Below, piece after piece: positions 45,675 through 55,664 of a DNA stretch of 64,000 nucleotides. The notes under the pieces are model-generated. The model did not search any database. It was not told where the DNA came from and saw only the letters and a list, made by a program, of their open reading frames with translations. Every line of letters begins with the position of its first letter. The stretch's first letter is position 1. The position numbers and the translations under genes were made by a program. This stretch comes from an uncultured Clostridium sp. (GTDB lineage Bacteria; Bacillota; Clostridia; TANB77; CAG-508): contig CANOSM010000003.1 in NCBI GenBank assembly GCA_947569365.1, positions 62,001-126,000 of the forward strand, given 5' to 3'.

Positions 45675-46715
45675 ATGGAAAAAAATTTAAATATAGTATT
45701 TAAAAGAAAATTACCAATTCCAGAAGAATTGAAAAAGGAAATGCCAATTTCAGAAGAAATTGAAGAAATAAAAATGGAAAGGGACAAAAAAATTGCAGAT
45801 GTATTTAGAGGAAAAAGTGATAAATTTATTTTAATAGTTGGACCTTGTTCCGCTGATAGAATGGATTCAGTTCTTGATTATATGCAACGTTTGGCTGAGA
45901 TACAGAAACAAGTGGAAGATAAAATAATTATTATACCAAGAGCATATACCAATAAACCAAGAACAATTGGTGTTGGATATAAAGGAATGTTACATCAGCC
46001 AAATCCAGATAAAGCTCCAGATATGTATGAAGGAATAAAAGCAATACGTTTATTACATAAGAGTATAATAGAAAATACTGGATTAGTTTGTGCAGATGAG
46101 ATGCTTTATCCAGAAAATTATAGATATCTTTCAGATTTACTATCTTATGTCGCAGTTGGTGCACGTTCTGTTGAAAATCAACAACACCGTCTTGTAGCAT
46201 CTGGAGTTAATGTTCCAGTAGGAATGAAAAATCCTACAAGTGGCGATGTGTCAATAATGTTAAATTCAATTAAAGCAGCTCAAAATGAACAGACATTTAT
46301 TTATAGAGGATGGGAAGTTGAGACTAAGGGTAATGATATGACACATGCAATTTTAAGAGGAAGTGTAGATAAATATGGAAAAAATCATTCAAATTATCAT
46401 TATGAAGATTTGAGTTTATTATACGATTTATATTGTAATGAAGGATACGAAAATACAGCAGTTATTGTAGATACAAATCATGCTAATAGTGGAAAAGATT
46501 ATATGGCACAAATAAGAATATCAAATGAAGTTCTTCATTCAATGCGTCATAGTGGTAATATTCAAAAAATGATAAAAGGTCTTATGATTGAGTCATATAT
46601 AGAAGATGGCTGTCAAAAGATTGAAGAAGGAATATATGGTAAGTCTATAACAGATCCTTGTTTAGGATGGGATAAAACAAAAGATCTTATTCTATCAATT
46701 GCATCACAACTTTAA
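45675..46715 (+). CDS. aroF: DAHP synthase (3-deoxy-7-phosphoheptulonate synthase), AroF/G type
   Basis: The 346-residue class I enzyme has LIVGPCSADRMDSV, IPRAYTNKPRTIGVGYKG, ADEMLYPE, VGARSVENQQHR, GMKNPTSGD and DTNHANSGKDY. It condenses phosphoenolpyruvate and erythrose 4-phosphate, the first step of aromatic amino acid synthesis. The Phe-rich leader suggests control by phenylalanine supply. A core biosynthetic gene is unusual cargo for such an element, and the cas operon begins 0.2 kb downstream after a terminator. Confidence 0.93.
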   Translation: MEKNLNIVFKRKLPIPEELKKEMPISEEIEEIKMERDKKIADVFRGKSDKFILIVGPCSADRMDSVLDYMQRLAEIQKQVEDKIIIIPRAYTNKPRTIGVGYKGMLHQPNPDKAPDMYEGIKAIRLLHKSIIENTGLVCADEMLYPENYRYLSDLLSYVAVGARSVENQQHRLVASGVNVPVGMKNPTSGDVSIMLNSIKAAQNEQTFIYRGWEVETKGNDMTHAILRGSVDKYGKNHSNYHYEDLSLLYDLYCNEGYENTAVIVDTNHANSGKDYMAQIRISNEVLHSMRHSGNIQKMIKGLMIESYIEDGCQKIEEGIYGKSITDPCLGWDKTKDLILSIASQL

Positions 46716-46735
46716 TTATCAAAATAAAATTTAGT

Positions 46736-46774
46736 AAAAAAGGAATCTTTCTATTTATGAAGGATTTCTTTTTT
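46736..46774 (+). terminator. Intrinsic terminator after aroF
   Basis: AAAAAAGGAATC / GATTTCTTTTTT with one wobble pair, followed by T residues, separates aroF from the cas operon. Confidence 0.8.
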
Positions 46775-46929
46775 ATTTTTTTACTATTGTATAAATGTAG
46801 AAAATAAATGTTTAAATAAAATTTTGTAAGAAAGTGTAATAAAATATATGTAGAATATTGTAAAAAAAAGTAAAATATGATATTATTCGAAACAATAAAA
46901 AATATAGAAATAAAAAGAAGGTGAAAAAA

Positions 46930-47643
46930 GTGAGATTTAAGCTATATTTTACATTAGAAAATTCACAAATGCCAATACAATTTAGAAAAAGTATAATAAG
47001 TTTTTTTAAACATTCTTTAATGAACTATGATGAAGAATATTATAAAGAATACTATAATGAAAAAGATACAATAATAAAAAATTACTCATTTTCAACATAT
47101 TTTAAACAAAAAAGTATACAAGGTGAAAAAATAATATTAGAAGATGATAAATTTGAATTAAATATAACGACATCAGATTATGAGACAGGAATAGTTTTAT
47201 ATAATTCATTTAATAAACAAAAATACAAGAAATACCCATTACAAGATAATTCTATGACGTTACAAAATATAATGATGATGATGGAAAAAGAGATAACATC
47301 AGAAAAAATAACAATAAAATTTCAATCACCATTATGTGTAAGGGAAAGAAATGATAATAAAGATTACTATTATTGTTATGAAAATGATAAGTTTGAAGAA
47401 ATAATAAAAATAAATATAAAAGAACAACTAAAAATAACAGATATAAAAGAAGAAGTTATAAATACGTTTAAAATTACTCCAGTAAGACCAAAAAAAGTAG
47501 TAATTAAATTTTATGAAAAATGTCTAGAATGTTCAACTGGCGTATTTGAAATAAGTGGAGATAAAGAATTACTTAAGTTTTTATACCAGTCAGGAATCGG
47601 AAGCAGACATAGTGCAGGATTTGGAATGTTTCAAATAATATAA
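46930..47643 (+). CDS. cas6: CRISPR endoribonuclease Cas6
   Basis: GTG 46930 has AAGGTG seven bases upstream; GTG 46921 overlaps that site. The protein of 237 residues ends with the Gly-rich loop GIGSRHSAGFGMFQII typical of Cas6. It cuts the CRISPR transcript in each repeat to give crRNAs. It is the first gene of the operon cas6-cas8b-cas7-cas5-cas3-cas4-cas1-cas2, in the usual order of subtype I-B. The catalytic His cannot be assigned with certainty. Confidence 0.92.
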   Translation: MRFKLYFTLENSQMPIQFRKSIISFFKHSLMNYDEEYYKEYYNEKDTIIKNYSFSTYFKQKSIQGEKIILEDDKFELNITTSDYETGIVLYNSFNKQKYKKYPLQDNSMTLQNIMMMMEKEITSEKITIKFQSPLCVRERNDNKDYYYCYENDKFEEIIKINIKEQLKITDIKEEVINTFKITPVRPKKVVIKFYEKCLECSTGVFEISGDKELLKFLYQSGIGSRHSAGFGMFQII

Positions 47644-47660
47644 ATAGAAGGAGGTGCTAG

Positions 47661-49502
47661 ATGAAAACAAAAGTATATTTGAATGATTGGTTCTTCAATT
47701 GTGGAATTGTAGGTTTTTTAAAGATCCTAGAACATAATGATGATGAATTTGCAATAAAAAAAGGAAACTATATTGAATTTGATACAGAGAATCTAAGAAA
47801 CTTTCATAAATATTATTTTAAATATTTTTTTAATAAATATGATGTTGCAATAAGTGTAGAAGATAGAACAAAATCAGCATTTGAATACATAAAGAATAAT
47901 ATAGAAACAGTTTTAGAAGATAAAGAATTAGAAAAACAAAGAAAAGATAAAATAAAATCAAATAAGAAATATATAAAAGATACAATAAAAAAGCAATTAG
48001 ATAAAATTAAGAAAATAGATGAACAGATTTATAATGATATGAAAGAGCAATTAGATAAAATTGACGAAGAAGAAACCAAAGAAGGAATAGAAAACATTAA
48101 AAATATTATTCTTACCAAAATAAAAGAAGAGAAAATTAATAAAAGACTAACATTAAATTTATTTAAAAGTATATTAAGTAATTCTTATTATGGACAAATG
48201 GGATTCTTAAATGTAACAAAGTCAGCTTTATCTTATGAAGAACAAGAAGATTTAATGTATAAGGATTATATAAGTAATATTGTTGAGACGGGATTTATAC
48301 ATGATGTCATAGATGGAAAATATAATATAGAAGAAATGAAAAAATATATAGAAAAAATAAAAGCAGAAGGAAATATAACAAGTGAGATAGAAAAGGTTTA
48401 TTCTAAAATAGAAAAGGATTATATAAAAAAAGATAAAGATATAGAAGAAATACAAAAATATTTAAAAGAAAAAGTAATAAAAAGATGTAGTATGTGTGAA
48501 ACAGAACTTGGATTAACAACCGATTATTCAGAAGGAAATTTTATTCCATTAGCTATAAGTAGTGATAAAGCCAGAAATTTCTTTTGGAACCAAAATGTAA
48601 ACTTTCCAATTTGTGATATGTGCAGATTAATTTTATTTTGTATATCAGCTGGAACAACAACAATAATTAAAACAGTAAAAGAAAATGGAGATTACAAAGA
48701 AAAACAATTATTAAGTTTTGTTAATTTCGATACAAGTGTAAATCAATTATATAAAACAAATCAGAATTTTAGTAATGATTCAAAATATGAAAATAAATTA
48801 GAAAATCCATATGCAAAAATGATATTAAATATAGTAAAGCAAGATGAAAAGATAAGTAGATGGCAATTAGATAATATATTTGTAGTAGAATTTGAAGCAG
48901 AATATGGAGCATATAGTAGAATTGAGTATTTTAATATAAAAAGATATGTTGCTGAATTCTTTACACAACATGCAGAAAAGACATTGCTAAGAATAATGGA
49001 TTATAAATATAAATTACAAATAGTAGATTATATATTAAAAAATAAAGATATCAAGTATATTATTAACGATAGACTAAGAGAAGAACTAAAAAAAGACAAG
49101 CCAAATGGCTATAATTCATTTTTAGCAACACAGTCAAGAATGTATTTGAATTTATTGAAAAAGGAGGAAATAAATATGAGTCAAATTAAAGAATACGATA
49201 AATATTTAAATAAAATTTATAATTCAGGAGTTGAAATACATAAGATATTAATAGATAAGAAACAGGAAAATAAAATTGATAGCTATATTTATAAAATTCT
49301 TAATAGTATAAAGGCAAAAGATAAAAGTGAATTTATGTATATAATAATTAGAATGTATGTTTCTATGGGAAAAGACGTGCCATCAGTATTTACAGATGCA
49401 ATAAGAAAAAGTGGATTAGAATTTGAAGATATAGGACATATGTTTTCATCAGGACTTACATCAAATTATTTTATTAAAGAAGGAGGAAATGAAAATGAAT
49501 AA
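47661..49502 (+). CDS. cas8b1: Cas8b1/Cst1 large subunit (CXXC-CXXC type)
   Basis: The 613-residue protein has a paired zinc site CSMCETELGL and CDMCRLILFC (near residues 277 and 316), the signature of the Cas8b1/Cst1 family. A Lys/Glu-rich stretch at 85-160 looks coiled. In type I-B Cascade this subunit recognises the PAM and helps load target DNA. The gene overlaps cas7 and follows an AAGGAGGTG site. Confidence 0.9.
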   Translation: MKTKVYLNDWFFNCGIVGFLKILEHNDDEFAIKKGNYIEFDTENLRNFHKYYFKYFFNKYDVAISVEDRTKSAFEYIKNNIETVLEDKELEKQRKDKIKSNKKYIKDTIKKQLDKIKKIDEQIYNDMKEQLDKIDEEETKEGIENIKNIILTKIKEEKINKRLTLNLFKSILSNSYYGQMGFLNVTKSALSYEEQEDLMYKDYISNIVETGFIHDVIDGKYNIEEMKKYIEKIKAEGNITSEIEKVYSKIEKDYIKKDKDIEEIQKYLKEKVIKRCSMCETELGLTTDYSEGNFIPLAISSDKARNFFWNQNVNFPICDMCRLILFCISAGTTTIIKTVKENGDYKEKQLLSFVNFDTSVNQLYKTNQNFSNDSKYENKLENPYAKMILNIVKQDEKISRWQLDNIFVVEFEAEYGAYSRIEYFNIKRYVAEFFTQHAEKTLLRIMDYKYKLQIVDYILKNKDIKYIINDRLREELKKDKPNGYNSFLATQSRMYLNLLKKEEINMSQIKEYDKYLNKIYNSGVEIHKILIDKKQENKIDSYIYKILNSIKAKDKSEFMYIIIRMYVSMGKDVPSVFTDAIRKSGLEFEDIGHMFSSGLTSNYFIKEGGNENE

Positions 49503-50394
49503 CAAAAAAGGACTATCAATTACATTAATATTTAAGGCCCAAAGTTTAAATTATGGAGAGGGAATTGGAAATATATCAGAATTAAAGAAACTAACAAGAG
49601 GAGATGGAAGTGTTTATACATTTGCATCAAGACAAGCTCTAAGATATGATATGGTAAGACTTGGAAATAAAATGTTTAATTGGGATTTGCAAGTAGTAGA
49701 TAAGTCAAAAGGAACGATTCAATTTAAAAAAGAGTCAACAATTAAAGACTCAGAAGAAATGGATCTTTTTGGGTATATGAAAACAGAAAAAATTGATGGT
49801 TCAAATATAAGAAGTGCAGCTGTTAGATTAAGTAATGCAATATCACTAGAAGATTATAGAAGTGATATGGAATTTTTAAACAATAAAGGATTAGCAGATA
49901 GAATTGGAGAATTTCCAAATCTTGCAAATATTGAACAACATTTAAGTTATTATACATATACAATTACAATTGATTTAGAGAAGATAGGAATAGATGAAAA
50001 GATAGAAATATCAAATGAAGAAAAGACAAAAAGAATAAATCAATTATTAGATATTGTAAAAGTATTAAATAGAGAAATCAGAGGAAGAGAGGAAAATTTA
50101 AGTCCAGTATTTGTAATAGGTGGAATGTATAATATAAATTCTCCATTTTATTTAGGAAGAATTAAATTAAATGGAAAAGATGGAGAATTTAGTATAGATA
50201 CAGATATGTTAAAAGATACAATGACATTAACAATCGGAGAAAATTCTATTTTTGAAGATACAAAGGTTGGAATAGTAAAAAATACTTTTAAAAACGAAAA
50301 AGAAATTGAAGAAGTTTTTAAAGGAAAAGTATCAAATATAGAAGAATTTTTCAAAAATTTAGAAGAACAAGTAAAAGAATATTATAAATCCTAA
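49495..50394 (+). CDS. cas7: Cas7/Cst2/DevR backbone subunit
   Basis: ATG 49495 is preferred because AGGAGG lies nine bases before it; ATG 49489 is too close. The protein of 299 residues begins KGLSITLIFKAQSLNYGEG and includes TFASRQALRYDM, as in the Cas7/Cst2/DevR family. Several Cas7 copies form the crRNA-binding backbone of the Cascade complex. It overlaps the end of cas8b1 by eight bases. Confidence 0.95.
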   Translation: MNNKKGLSITLIFKAQSLNYGEGIGNISELKKLTRGDGSVYTFASRQALRYDMVRLGNKMFNWDLQVVDKSKGTIQFKKESTIKDSEEMDLFGYMKTEKIDGSNIRSAAVRLSNAISLEDYRSDMEFLNNKGLADRIGEFPNLANIEQHLSYYTYTITIDLEKIGIDEKIEISNEEKTKRINQLLDIVKVLNREIRGREENLSPVFVIGGMYNINSPFYLGRIKLNGKDGEFSIDTDMLKDTMTLTIGENSIFEDTKVGIVKNTFKNEKEIEEVFKGKVSNIEEFFKNLEEQVKEYYKS

Positions 50395-50412
50395 AAGAAA
50401 GGATTGATATAA

Positions 50413-51072
50413 ATGTCAATATTAAAACTAAAATTATATCAAGAAACAGCATGTTATAAAAAGCCATTTGCAACAAAAGTAGCAGAGACATATCCATTAC
50501 CACCATATTCAACAGTAATTGGAATGTTCCATAAAATATTACAAGCAAAATCAGGAGAATATTTTCCAATGAATATATCTATTCAAGGAGATTATGAGGG
50601 AATATTTAGTAATTATCAAACTTTAATGAAATATAAAGGAAAAGAAGTAACTAGCTTACCAATGAATGTACATCAACTTTTAAATGTAAACTTAATTATA
50701 CATGTAGAGGCAGAAGATGAAATTATTAATAAAATTTATGAAAATATAATAAATGGAGTAGAAACATTCACATTAGGAAGAAATGAAGATATAGTAAGAA
50801 TAGATAGTGTGAAAATATTAAAGGAAATAAAAGATGTAGAAGATGTAGAAATAGTAAACAATTGTTATATACCAGAATGGGCCTCAGCAAATATAGATGG
50901 AATTAATTATAGAATAAATACTACATATCAAATAAAAGATGATATTAGAATATGGAATAAGATAAATGTAAAGTATGTAGATAGACATACAAATAAAAGT
51001 ATATGTGAAACAAAGCAAGACGAAGATGGTGATTATATTTATTTTTATAGTCAGGAGATGCCACATATTTAA
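50413..51072 (+). CDS. cas5: Cas5 subunit (type I-B)
   Basis: The 219-residue protein starts ILKLKLYQETACYKKPFA and has LPPYSTVIGMFHKIL, the typical N-terminal part of Cas5t-type proteins. Cas5 caps the 5' handle of the crRNA. It follows cas7 after 18 bases. Confidence 0.93.
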   Translation: MSILKLKLYQETACYKKPFATKVAETYPLPPYSTVIGMFHKILQAKSGEYFPMNISIQGDYEGIFSNYQTLMKYKGKEVTSLPMNVHQLLNVNLIIHVEAEDEIINKIYENIINGVETFTLGRNEDIVRIDSVKILKEIKDVEDVEIVNNCYIPEWASANIDGINYRINTTYQIKDDIRIWNKINVKYVDRHTNKSICETKQDEDGDYIYFYSQEMPHI

Positions 51073-51173
51073 AATTTAAGAGCATGATAATTCTTAAGCA
51101 AAGAAAATACATGCTCTTTTCTTATAAAACAACTTATGTATATAAAAATTTTTTAAGAGAAGGAATAGAGAAA

Positions 51174-53387
51174 ATGGATTATGAATATTATGCTAAATCA
51201 GATACAGCTGAAACTATTAGAGAGCATACAAATAAATTATTAGAAAACCTAGAAATATTAAGAAAGAAATATGGTAGCAAAATAATTAAAGTATCTAATA
51301 TGGAAGAGGAAAGATTCTGGGAGCTGATGAAAATAATTTGTACTTATCATGATGCAGGAAAAGTTTTTTCTGGTTTCCAAAATGAAATAAGAAAGAAATT
51401 AAAATTAGAACTATTAGATACAAGATTTAATAATGATGATATTAAACATGAACAGATATCTCCTATGTTTATACCATGTAAGAAATATAATATAACACCA
51501 GACGAGAAAAAGATAATATATCAAGCAATTTACTATCATCATGAAAGAAACAATATATTACATATTAATAGAGATTTATTAAAAGAAATAATAGAAGAGG
51601 ATATAAAACCTAATTTAGATAAAATAAAAAAAGAATTAGAAATAGATGATATACCAGAATTAAAAACAACTTATTTAGGATTAGTTGAAGGACAAGCAAG
51701 AATTGTAGAAGATGATGATTTATATATAGACTATTGTCTAATGAAAGGTTTATTACATAGATTGGATCATTGTAGTTCAGCAGGAATACCAGTGGAAGAT
51801 GAGACAAATGATGAAATTGCAGATTATATAGAAAAATTTGTGAAAGATAAAGATTCTGAATTAAATGACTTGCAAGTATTTGCAAAAAACAATCAAAATG
51901 AAAATTTAATATTAGTAGGTTCAACTGGAATGGGAAAGACAGAAGGCTCATTATTGTGGAGCAAAAATGATAAGACATTTTTTACATTGCCATTAAGAAT
52001 AAGTATAAATGCAATATATAACAGAATAATAGAGAATATAGGATATAAACATGCAGGACTATTACATTCTACAGCTAGTGATTATTTAGAAGAAAAAGAA
52101 GATGAGGAAAATGAGGTAGAGAAAATTAATCAAGCAAGAAATTTACATGATAAGATAACTACTTGTACTATAGATCAAATTTTCCCATTTGTATTTAAAT
52201 ATAGAGGATATGAGAAAATATATTTTACACTTAGTTATTCTAAAGTAATAATTGATGAGATACAAGCTTATTCTCCAGAAATAGTTGCAGTAATTTTAAA
52301 AGGATTAGAAATGATAAATAATTTAGGTGGAAAGTTTATGATTATGACAGCTACACTTCCAAGAATATATAAAGAAAAACTAGAACAAATGGGAATAAAG
52401 TTTGAATATCAAGAGTTTATTAAAGATACTGAAAGACATAAAATTAAACTAATTGATAAAAACATAACTGAAGATATTGAAGAAATTTATGAAAAATCAA
52501 AAAGTAAAAAGATATTAGTAATTGTAAATACAATAAATAAAGCAATTGAATTATATGATAATTTAAAAAATATTGGGGCGGAAAATGTTAATTTGTTACA
52601 TTCAAGATTTAATCAATTAGATAGAGGTGAGAAGGAAAATAAAATAAAAGAATTTTCAAAACAAGAAAATGAAAAGGGAATTTGGATAACTACACAGATT
52701 GTAGAGGCATCATTAGATATAGATTTTGATTTATTATATACAGAAATGTCATCATTAGATAGTTTATTCCAAAGATTAGGAAGATGTTTTAGAAGTAGAG
52801 AATATGAAGAAAAAGACCCTAATGTTAAAATTTATATAAAAGATGCCAGTGGAATTGGATACATATATGATAAAGATATTTATGATAAAAGTATAGAGTT
52901 ATTGAACAAATATAATGAAAAAGTATTGAAAGAAAAGACAAAAATTAAGTTAGTTGATGAATTATATTCTAAAGAGATGTTAAGTGGAACAGATTTTTAT
53001 AAGAGATTTAAAGAGTCATTTTCAATTCTGAACAATCTTGTAGATTATGATACTAGTAAAAAGGATGCACAAAAGATATTAAGAAAGATAGATAATATTG
53101 ATGTAATTCCTAGAAGTATTTATGATAAAAATGGGGAATTGTTCGAACAGTATGAACAGGAAAAGGATTTACCAAAAAAAGCAAAGATTAGAAGAGATAT
53201 TAATAAATTATTTATATCAATAAACAAATCAAATAGATGGACGCTAGGAGATTATATAACACCTTGCCCATATAGTAAAAATAGATATATGCAAAATAAG
53301 TTTATTATAGACACAAAATATGATAATGAAATTGGTTTGCTTTTAAAAGTAGATGAAGATTATGACTTAAAAACAAGAGAATTATAG
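51174..53387 (+). CDS. cas3: Cas3 nuclease-helicase
   Basis: The start is set at ATG 51174 (AAGGAAT upstream), where the family begins YYAKSDTAETIREHT; the frame is open upstream to 51084. The HD nuclease domain has TYHDAGKVF and YYHHERN. The helicase follows with Walker A GSTGMGKTEGS, a DEIQ box (IIDEIQAY), TATLP and the C-terminal LFQRLGRCFRS. Cas3 is recruited by target-bound Cascade and degrades the DNA. HD and helicase are fused, as usual for I-B. Confidence 0.95.
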   Translation: MDYEYYAKSDTAETIREHTNKLLENLEILRKKYGSKIIKVSNMEEERFWELMKIICTYHDAGKVFSGFQNEIRKKLKLELLDTRFNNDDIKHEQISPMFIPCKKYNITPDEKKIIYQAIYYHHERNNILHINRDLLKEIIEEDIKPNLDKIKKELEIDDIPELKTTYLGLVEGQARIVEDDDLYIDYCLMKGLLHRLDHCSSAGIPVEDETNDEIADYIEKFVKDKDSELNDLQVFAKNNQNENLILVGSTGMGKTEGSLLWSKNDKTFFTLPLRISINAIYNRIIENIGYKHAGLLHSTASDYLEEKEDEENEVEKINQARNLHDKITTCTIDQIFPFVFKYRGYEKIYFTLSYSKVIIDEIQAYSPEIVAVILKGLEMINNLGGKFMIMTATLPRIYKEKLEQMGIKFEYQEFIKDTERHKIKLIDKNITEDIEEIYEKSKSKKILVIVNTINKAIELYDNLKNIGAENVNLLHSRFNQLDRGEKENKIKEFSKQENEKGIWITTQIVEASLDIDFDLLYTEMSSLDSLFQRLGRCFRSREYEEKDPNVKIYIKDASGIGYIYDKDIYDKSIELLNKYNEKVLKEKTKIKLVDELYSKEMLSGTDFYKRFKESFSILNNLVDYDTSKKDAQKILRKIDNIDVIPRSIYDKNGELFEQYEQEKDLPKKAKIRRDINKLFISINKSNRWTLGDYITPCPYSKNRYMQNKFIIDTKYDNEIGLLLKVDEDYDLKTREL

Positions 53388-53399
53388 TAGGAGGAGTTT

Positions 53400-53888
53400 A
53401 TGAATATTACTGGAATTATGATTTACTATTATTTTGTATGTCAAAGGCGATTATGGTATTTTATAAATCAAATTAATATGGAACAAAATAGTGAATTGGT
53501 TCAGATAGGAAAAATAATAGACGAAACTACTTATACAAAAGAGAAGAAACAAATATTAATTGATAATACTATAAATATAGATTTTATAAAAAATGGTGCA
53601 GTGCTACATGAAGTAAAGAAGACAAAGTCTATAGAAGAAGCAGGTATTTGGCAGATTAAATATTATATGTATTATTTGGAAAATAAAGGTGTAGAAAATG
53701 TAAAAGCTAAGATTGATTTTCCACTTTTAAGAGAATCAAAAGAGATAATTTTAGAAGATGATGATAGAAAAGTGTTAGATAATGTTATTACAAATATAGA
53801 AGAAATAGCTAGAATGGAAAAACCATTTGATATAATTAATTCTAAAATATGTAAAAAGTGTTCTTATTTTGATTTATGCTATGTGTAG
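53400..53888 (+). CDS. cas4: Cas4 exonuclease
   Basis: The 162-residue protein has an N-terminal Cys (FVCQRRLWYF), a RecB-like nuclease core (a Glu-containing HEVKKTKS segment) and the closing iron-sulfur Cys set CKKCSYFDLC. Cas4 trims prespacers and helps choose PAM-adjacent ones. It overlaps neither neighbour and has AGGAGG upstream. Confidence 0.93.
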   Translation: MNITGIMIYYYFVCQRRLWYFINQINMEQNSELVQIGKIIDETTYTKEKKQILIDNTINIDFIKNGAVLHEVKKTKSIEEAGIWQIKYYMYYLENKGVENVKAKIDFPLLRESKEIILEDDDRKVLDNVITNIEEIARMEKPFDIINSKICKKCSYFDLCYV

Positions 53889-53897
53889 GAGGAAAGT

Positions 53898-54890
53898 ATG
53901 AAACAATCATATTATTTATATAAAAATGGAAGATTACAAAGAAAAGATAATACATTAGAAATTGTTTATAAAGATAATACTAAAAAGTCTATTCCAGTTG
54001 AAAGAGTAGATGATATTTATGTAATGACAGAATTAGATCTTAATACAAATTTACTAAATTTCTTATCATCATATGGTATTAGTGTACATTTTTTTAATTA
54101 TTATGGATTTTATACTGGTACATATTACCCAAAAGAGGCTTTAGTTTCAGGGAAACTTCTTATAAAACAGGTTGAGCATTATACTGATAAATCTAAAAGA
54201 TTAGAAATTGCTAAAAGTTTTATAGATGCAGCTTCATATAATATTTATAGAAATTTAACATATTACAATAATAGAGGAAAAGAACTAACAGAGTATATGC
54301 AAGAAATAGAATACTTAAGAAAGCAAATTAAATTATGCAAAGATGTTTCTGAATTAATGGGAATAGAAGGGAATATAAGAAAAACATATTATGATTCATG
54401 GAATATAATAATAAATCAGGATATAGCGTTTGAAAAGAGAGTGAAGAATCCACCAGATAATGCAATAAATTCATTGATATCATATGTAAATACAATTATT
54501 TATACAAGAACATTGAGTGAAATTTATAAAACTCAATTAAATCCAACAATTAGTTATTTACATGAACCTTCTGAAAGAAGATTTTCGTTATGTTTAGATA
54601 TTTCAGAGATTTTTAAACCAATCATAGCTGATAGATTAATTTTTTCTATGTTAAATAGGAAACAAATAACAGAAAAAGATTTTGAAGAGGGGTTAAATTT
54701 TACATATATAAAAGATAATGCAAGAAAAGAAATAACAAGAGAGATAGATTTAAAATTACAAACTAAAATAAAACATAAGAAGCTAAATAGAGAAGTTAGT
54801 TATGAGTATCTAATTAGATTAGAAGTATATAAACTAATAAAACATTTGTTAGAGAATGAAGAATATGAAGGGTTTAAAATGTGGTGGTAA
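53898..54890 (+). CDS. cas1: Cas1 integrase
   Basis: The 330-residue protein shows SYYLYKNGRLQRKDN, YVMTELDLNTNLLNFLSSYG, SYLHEPSERRFSLCLDISEIFKP and the C-terminal helical domain typical of Cas1b. Metal ligands Glu, His and Asp lie in MGIEGNIRK, YLHEPSE and LDISEIF. With Cas2 it integrates new spacers next to the leader. The gene sits one base from cas2. Confidence 0.97.
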   Translation: MKQSYYLYKNGRLQRKDNTLEIVYKDNTKKSIPVERVDDIYVMTELDLNTNLLNFLSSYGISVHFFNYYGFYTGTYYPKEALVSGKLLIKQVEHYTDKSKRLEIAKSFIDAASYNIYRNLTYYNNRGKELTEYMQEIEYLRKQIKLCKDVSELMGIEGNIRKTYYDSWNIIINQDIAFEKRVKNPPDNAINSLISYVNTIIYTRTLSEIYKTQLNPTISYLHEPSERRFSLCLDISEIFKPIIADRLIFSMLNRKQITEKDFEEGLNFTYIKDNARKEITREIDLKLQTKIKHKKLNREVSYEYLIRLEVYKLIKHLLENEEYEGFKMWW

Positions 54891-54891
54891 T

Positions 54892-55176
54892 ATGTATGTT
54901 ATATTAGTTTATGATATTAATTTAGAAGATAAAGAAGGACAAAGGGTATTAAGAAAAGTATTTAAAACTTGCAAACAGTATTTAGTACATATTCAAAATT
55001 CTGTTTTTGAGGGTGAATTATTAGAGTCGCAAGCAATTAAATTAAAAGCAGAATTAGATCAATATATAAGAGAAAATAAAGATAGTGTTATTTTGTTTAA
55101 AAGTAGAAATCAAAAATGGTTAGAGAAAGAATTTTGGGGTAGAGTTGAAGATGATAAGACTGATAACTTTTTATAG
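54892..55176 (+). CDS. cas2: Cas2
   Basis: ATG 54892 begins MYVILVYDINLEDKEGQRV, the Cas2 start with its ferredoxin-like fold. The 94-residue length is standard. It bridges two Cas1 dimers in the spacer-integration complex. Array C and its leader follow at once. Confidence 0.96.
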   Translation: MYVILVYDINLEDKEGQRVLRKVFKTCKQYLVHIQNSVFEGELLESQAIKLKAELDQYIRENKDSVILFKSRNQKWLEKEFWGRVEDDKTDNFL

Positions 55177-55182
55177 TATTTT

Positions 55183-55357
55183 CTGTCGACCATGATTAAG
55201 GCAAATTTATAGGGGTACGACAGATGAAATTTTCATTGATATATAAGCATTTCTAAAAATGTATATTTAGAAAAATGTATTTTTTTAATAATATATTCAT
55301 AGATAGACAGATTTGTATGATGAGATATGCAATATATAAGCAATTTTTTGTCGACCT
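55183..55357 (+). promoter_or_regulatory. Leader of array C
   Basis: The boxes are CTGTCGAC (55183-55190), TACGACAG (55216-55223) and ATAGACAG (55303-55310), in the same arrangement as the other two leaders. A further TGTCGAC lies directly before the first repeat. Confidence 0.85.
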
Positions 55358-55586
55358 GTAGTTATATAAATATATTAGAATGTAAAGAAAGTTCTTTTGT
55401 ATCCTCTTAAATACTTTAATATAGTAGTTATATAAATATATTAGAATGTAAAGATGACTAATCCAGACGGTGTTACTATTTCACAATATGGGTAGTTATA
55501 TAAATATATTAGAATGTAAAGTCAGATGAAAACAAAATACCATTTGTAATTGGAGAGTAGTTATATAAATATAATAGAAAATTATA
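55358..55586 (+). CRISPR. CRISPR array C, 4 repeats and 3 spacers
   Basis: The 30-base repeats begin GTAGTTATATAAATATATTA and end GAATGTAAAG. They start at 55358, 55424, 55492 and 55557; the last is strongly degenerate. Spacers are 36, 38 and 35 bases. The array lies directly after cas2 and is transcribed in the same direction. The second and third spacers read as open coding frames, consistent with capture from genes of a phage or plasmid. Confidence 0.97.
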
Positions 55587-55664
55587 AAAATACTAAAAAG
55601 GATAGTAATTAATTCACTACCCAAATAATTAAATGTTTTATTTATTGTATTGTTCAGTATACTA

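Noticed and set aside
48252-48455. Long minus-strand frames opposite cas and other genes
   Set aside because: They are A/T-bias shadows rich in Phe, Tyr and Ile, without ribosome binding sites or motifs.
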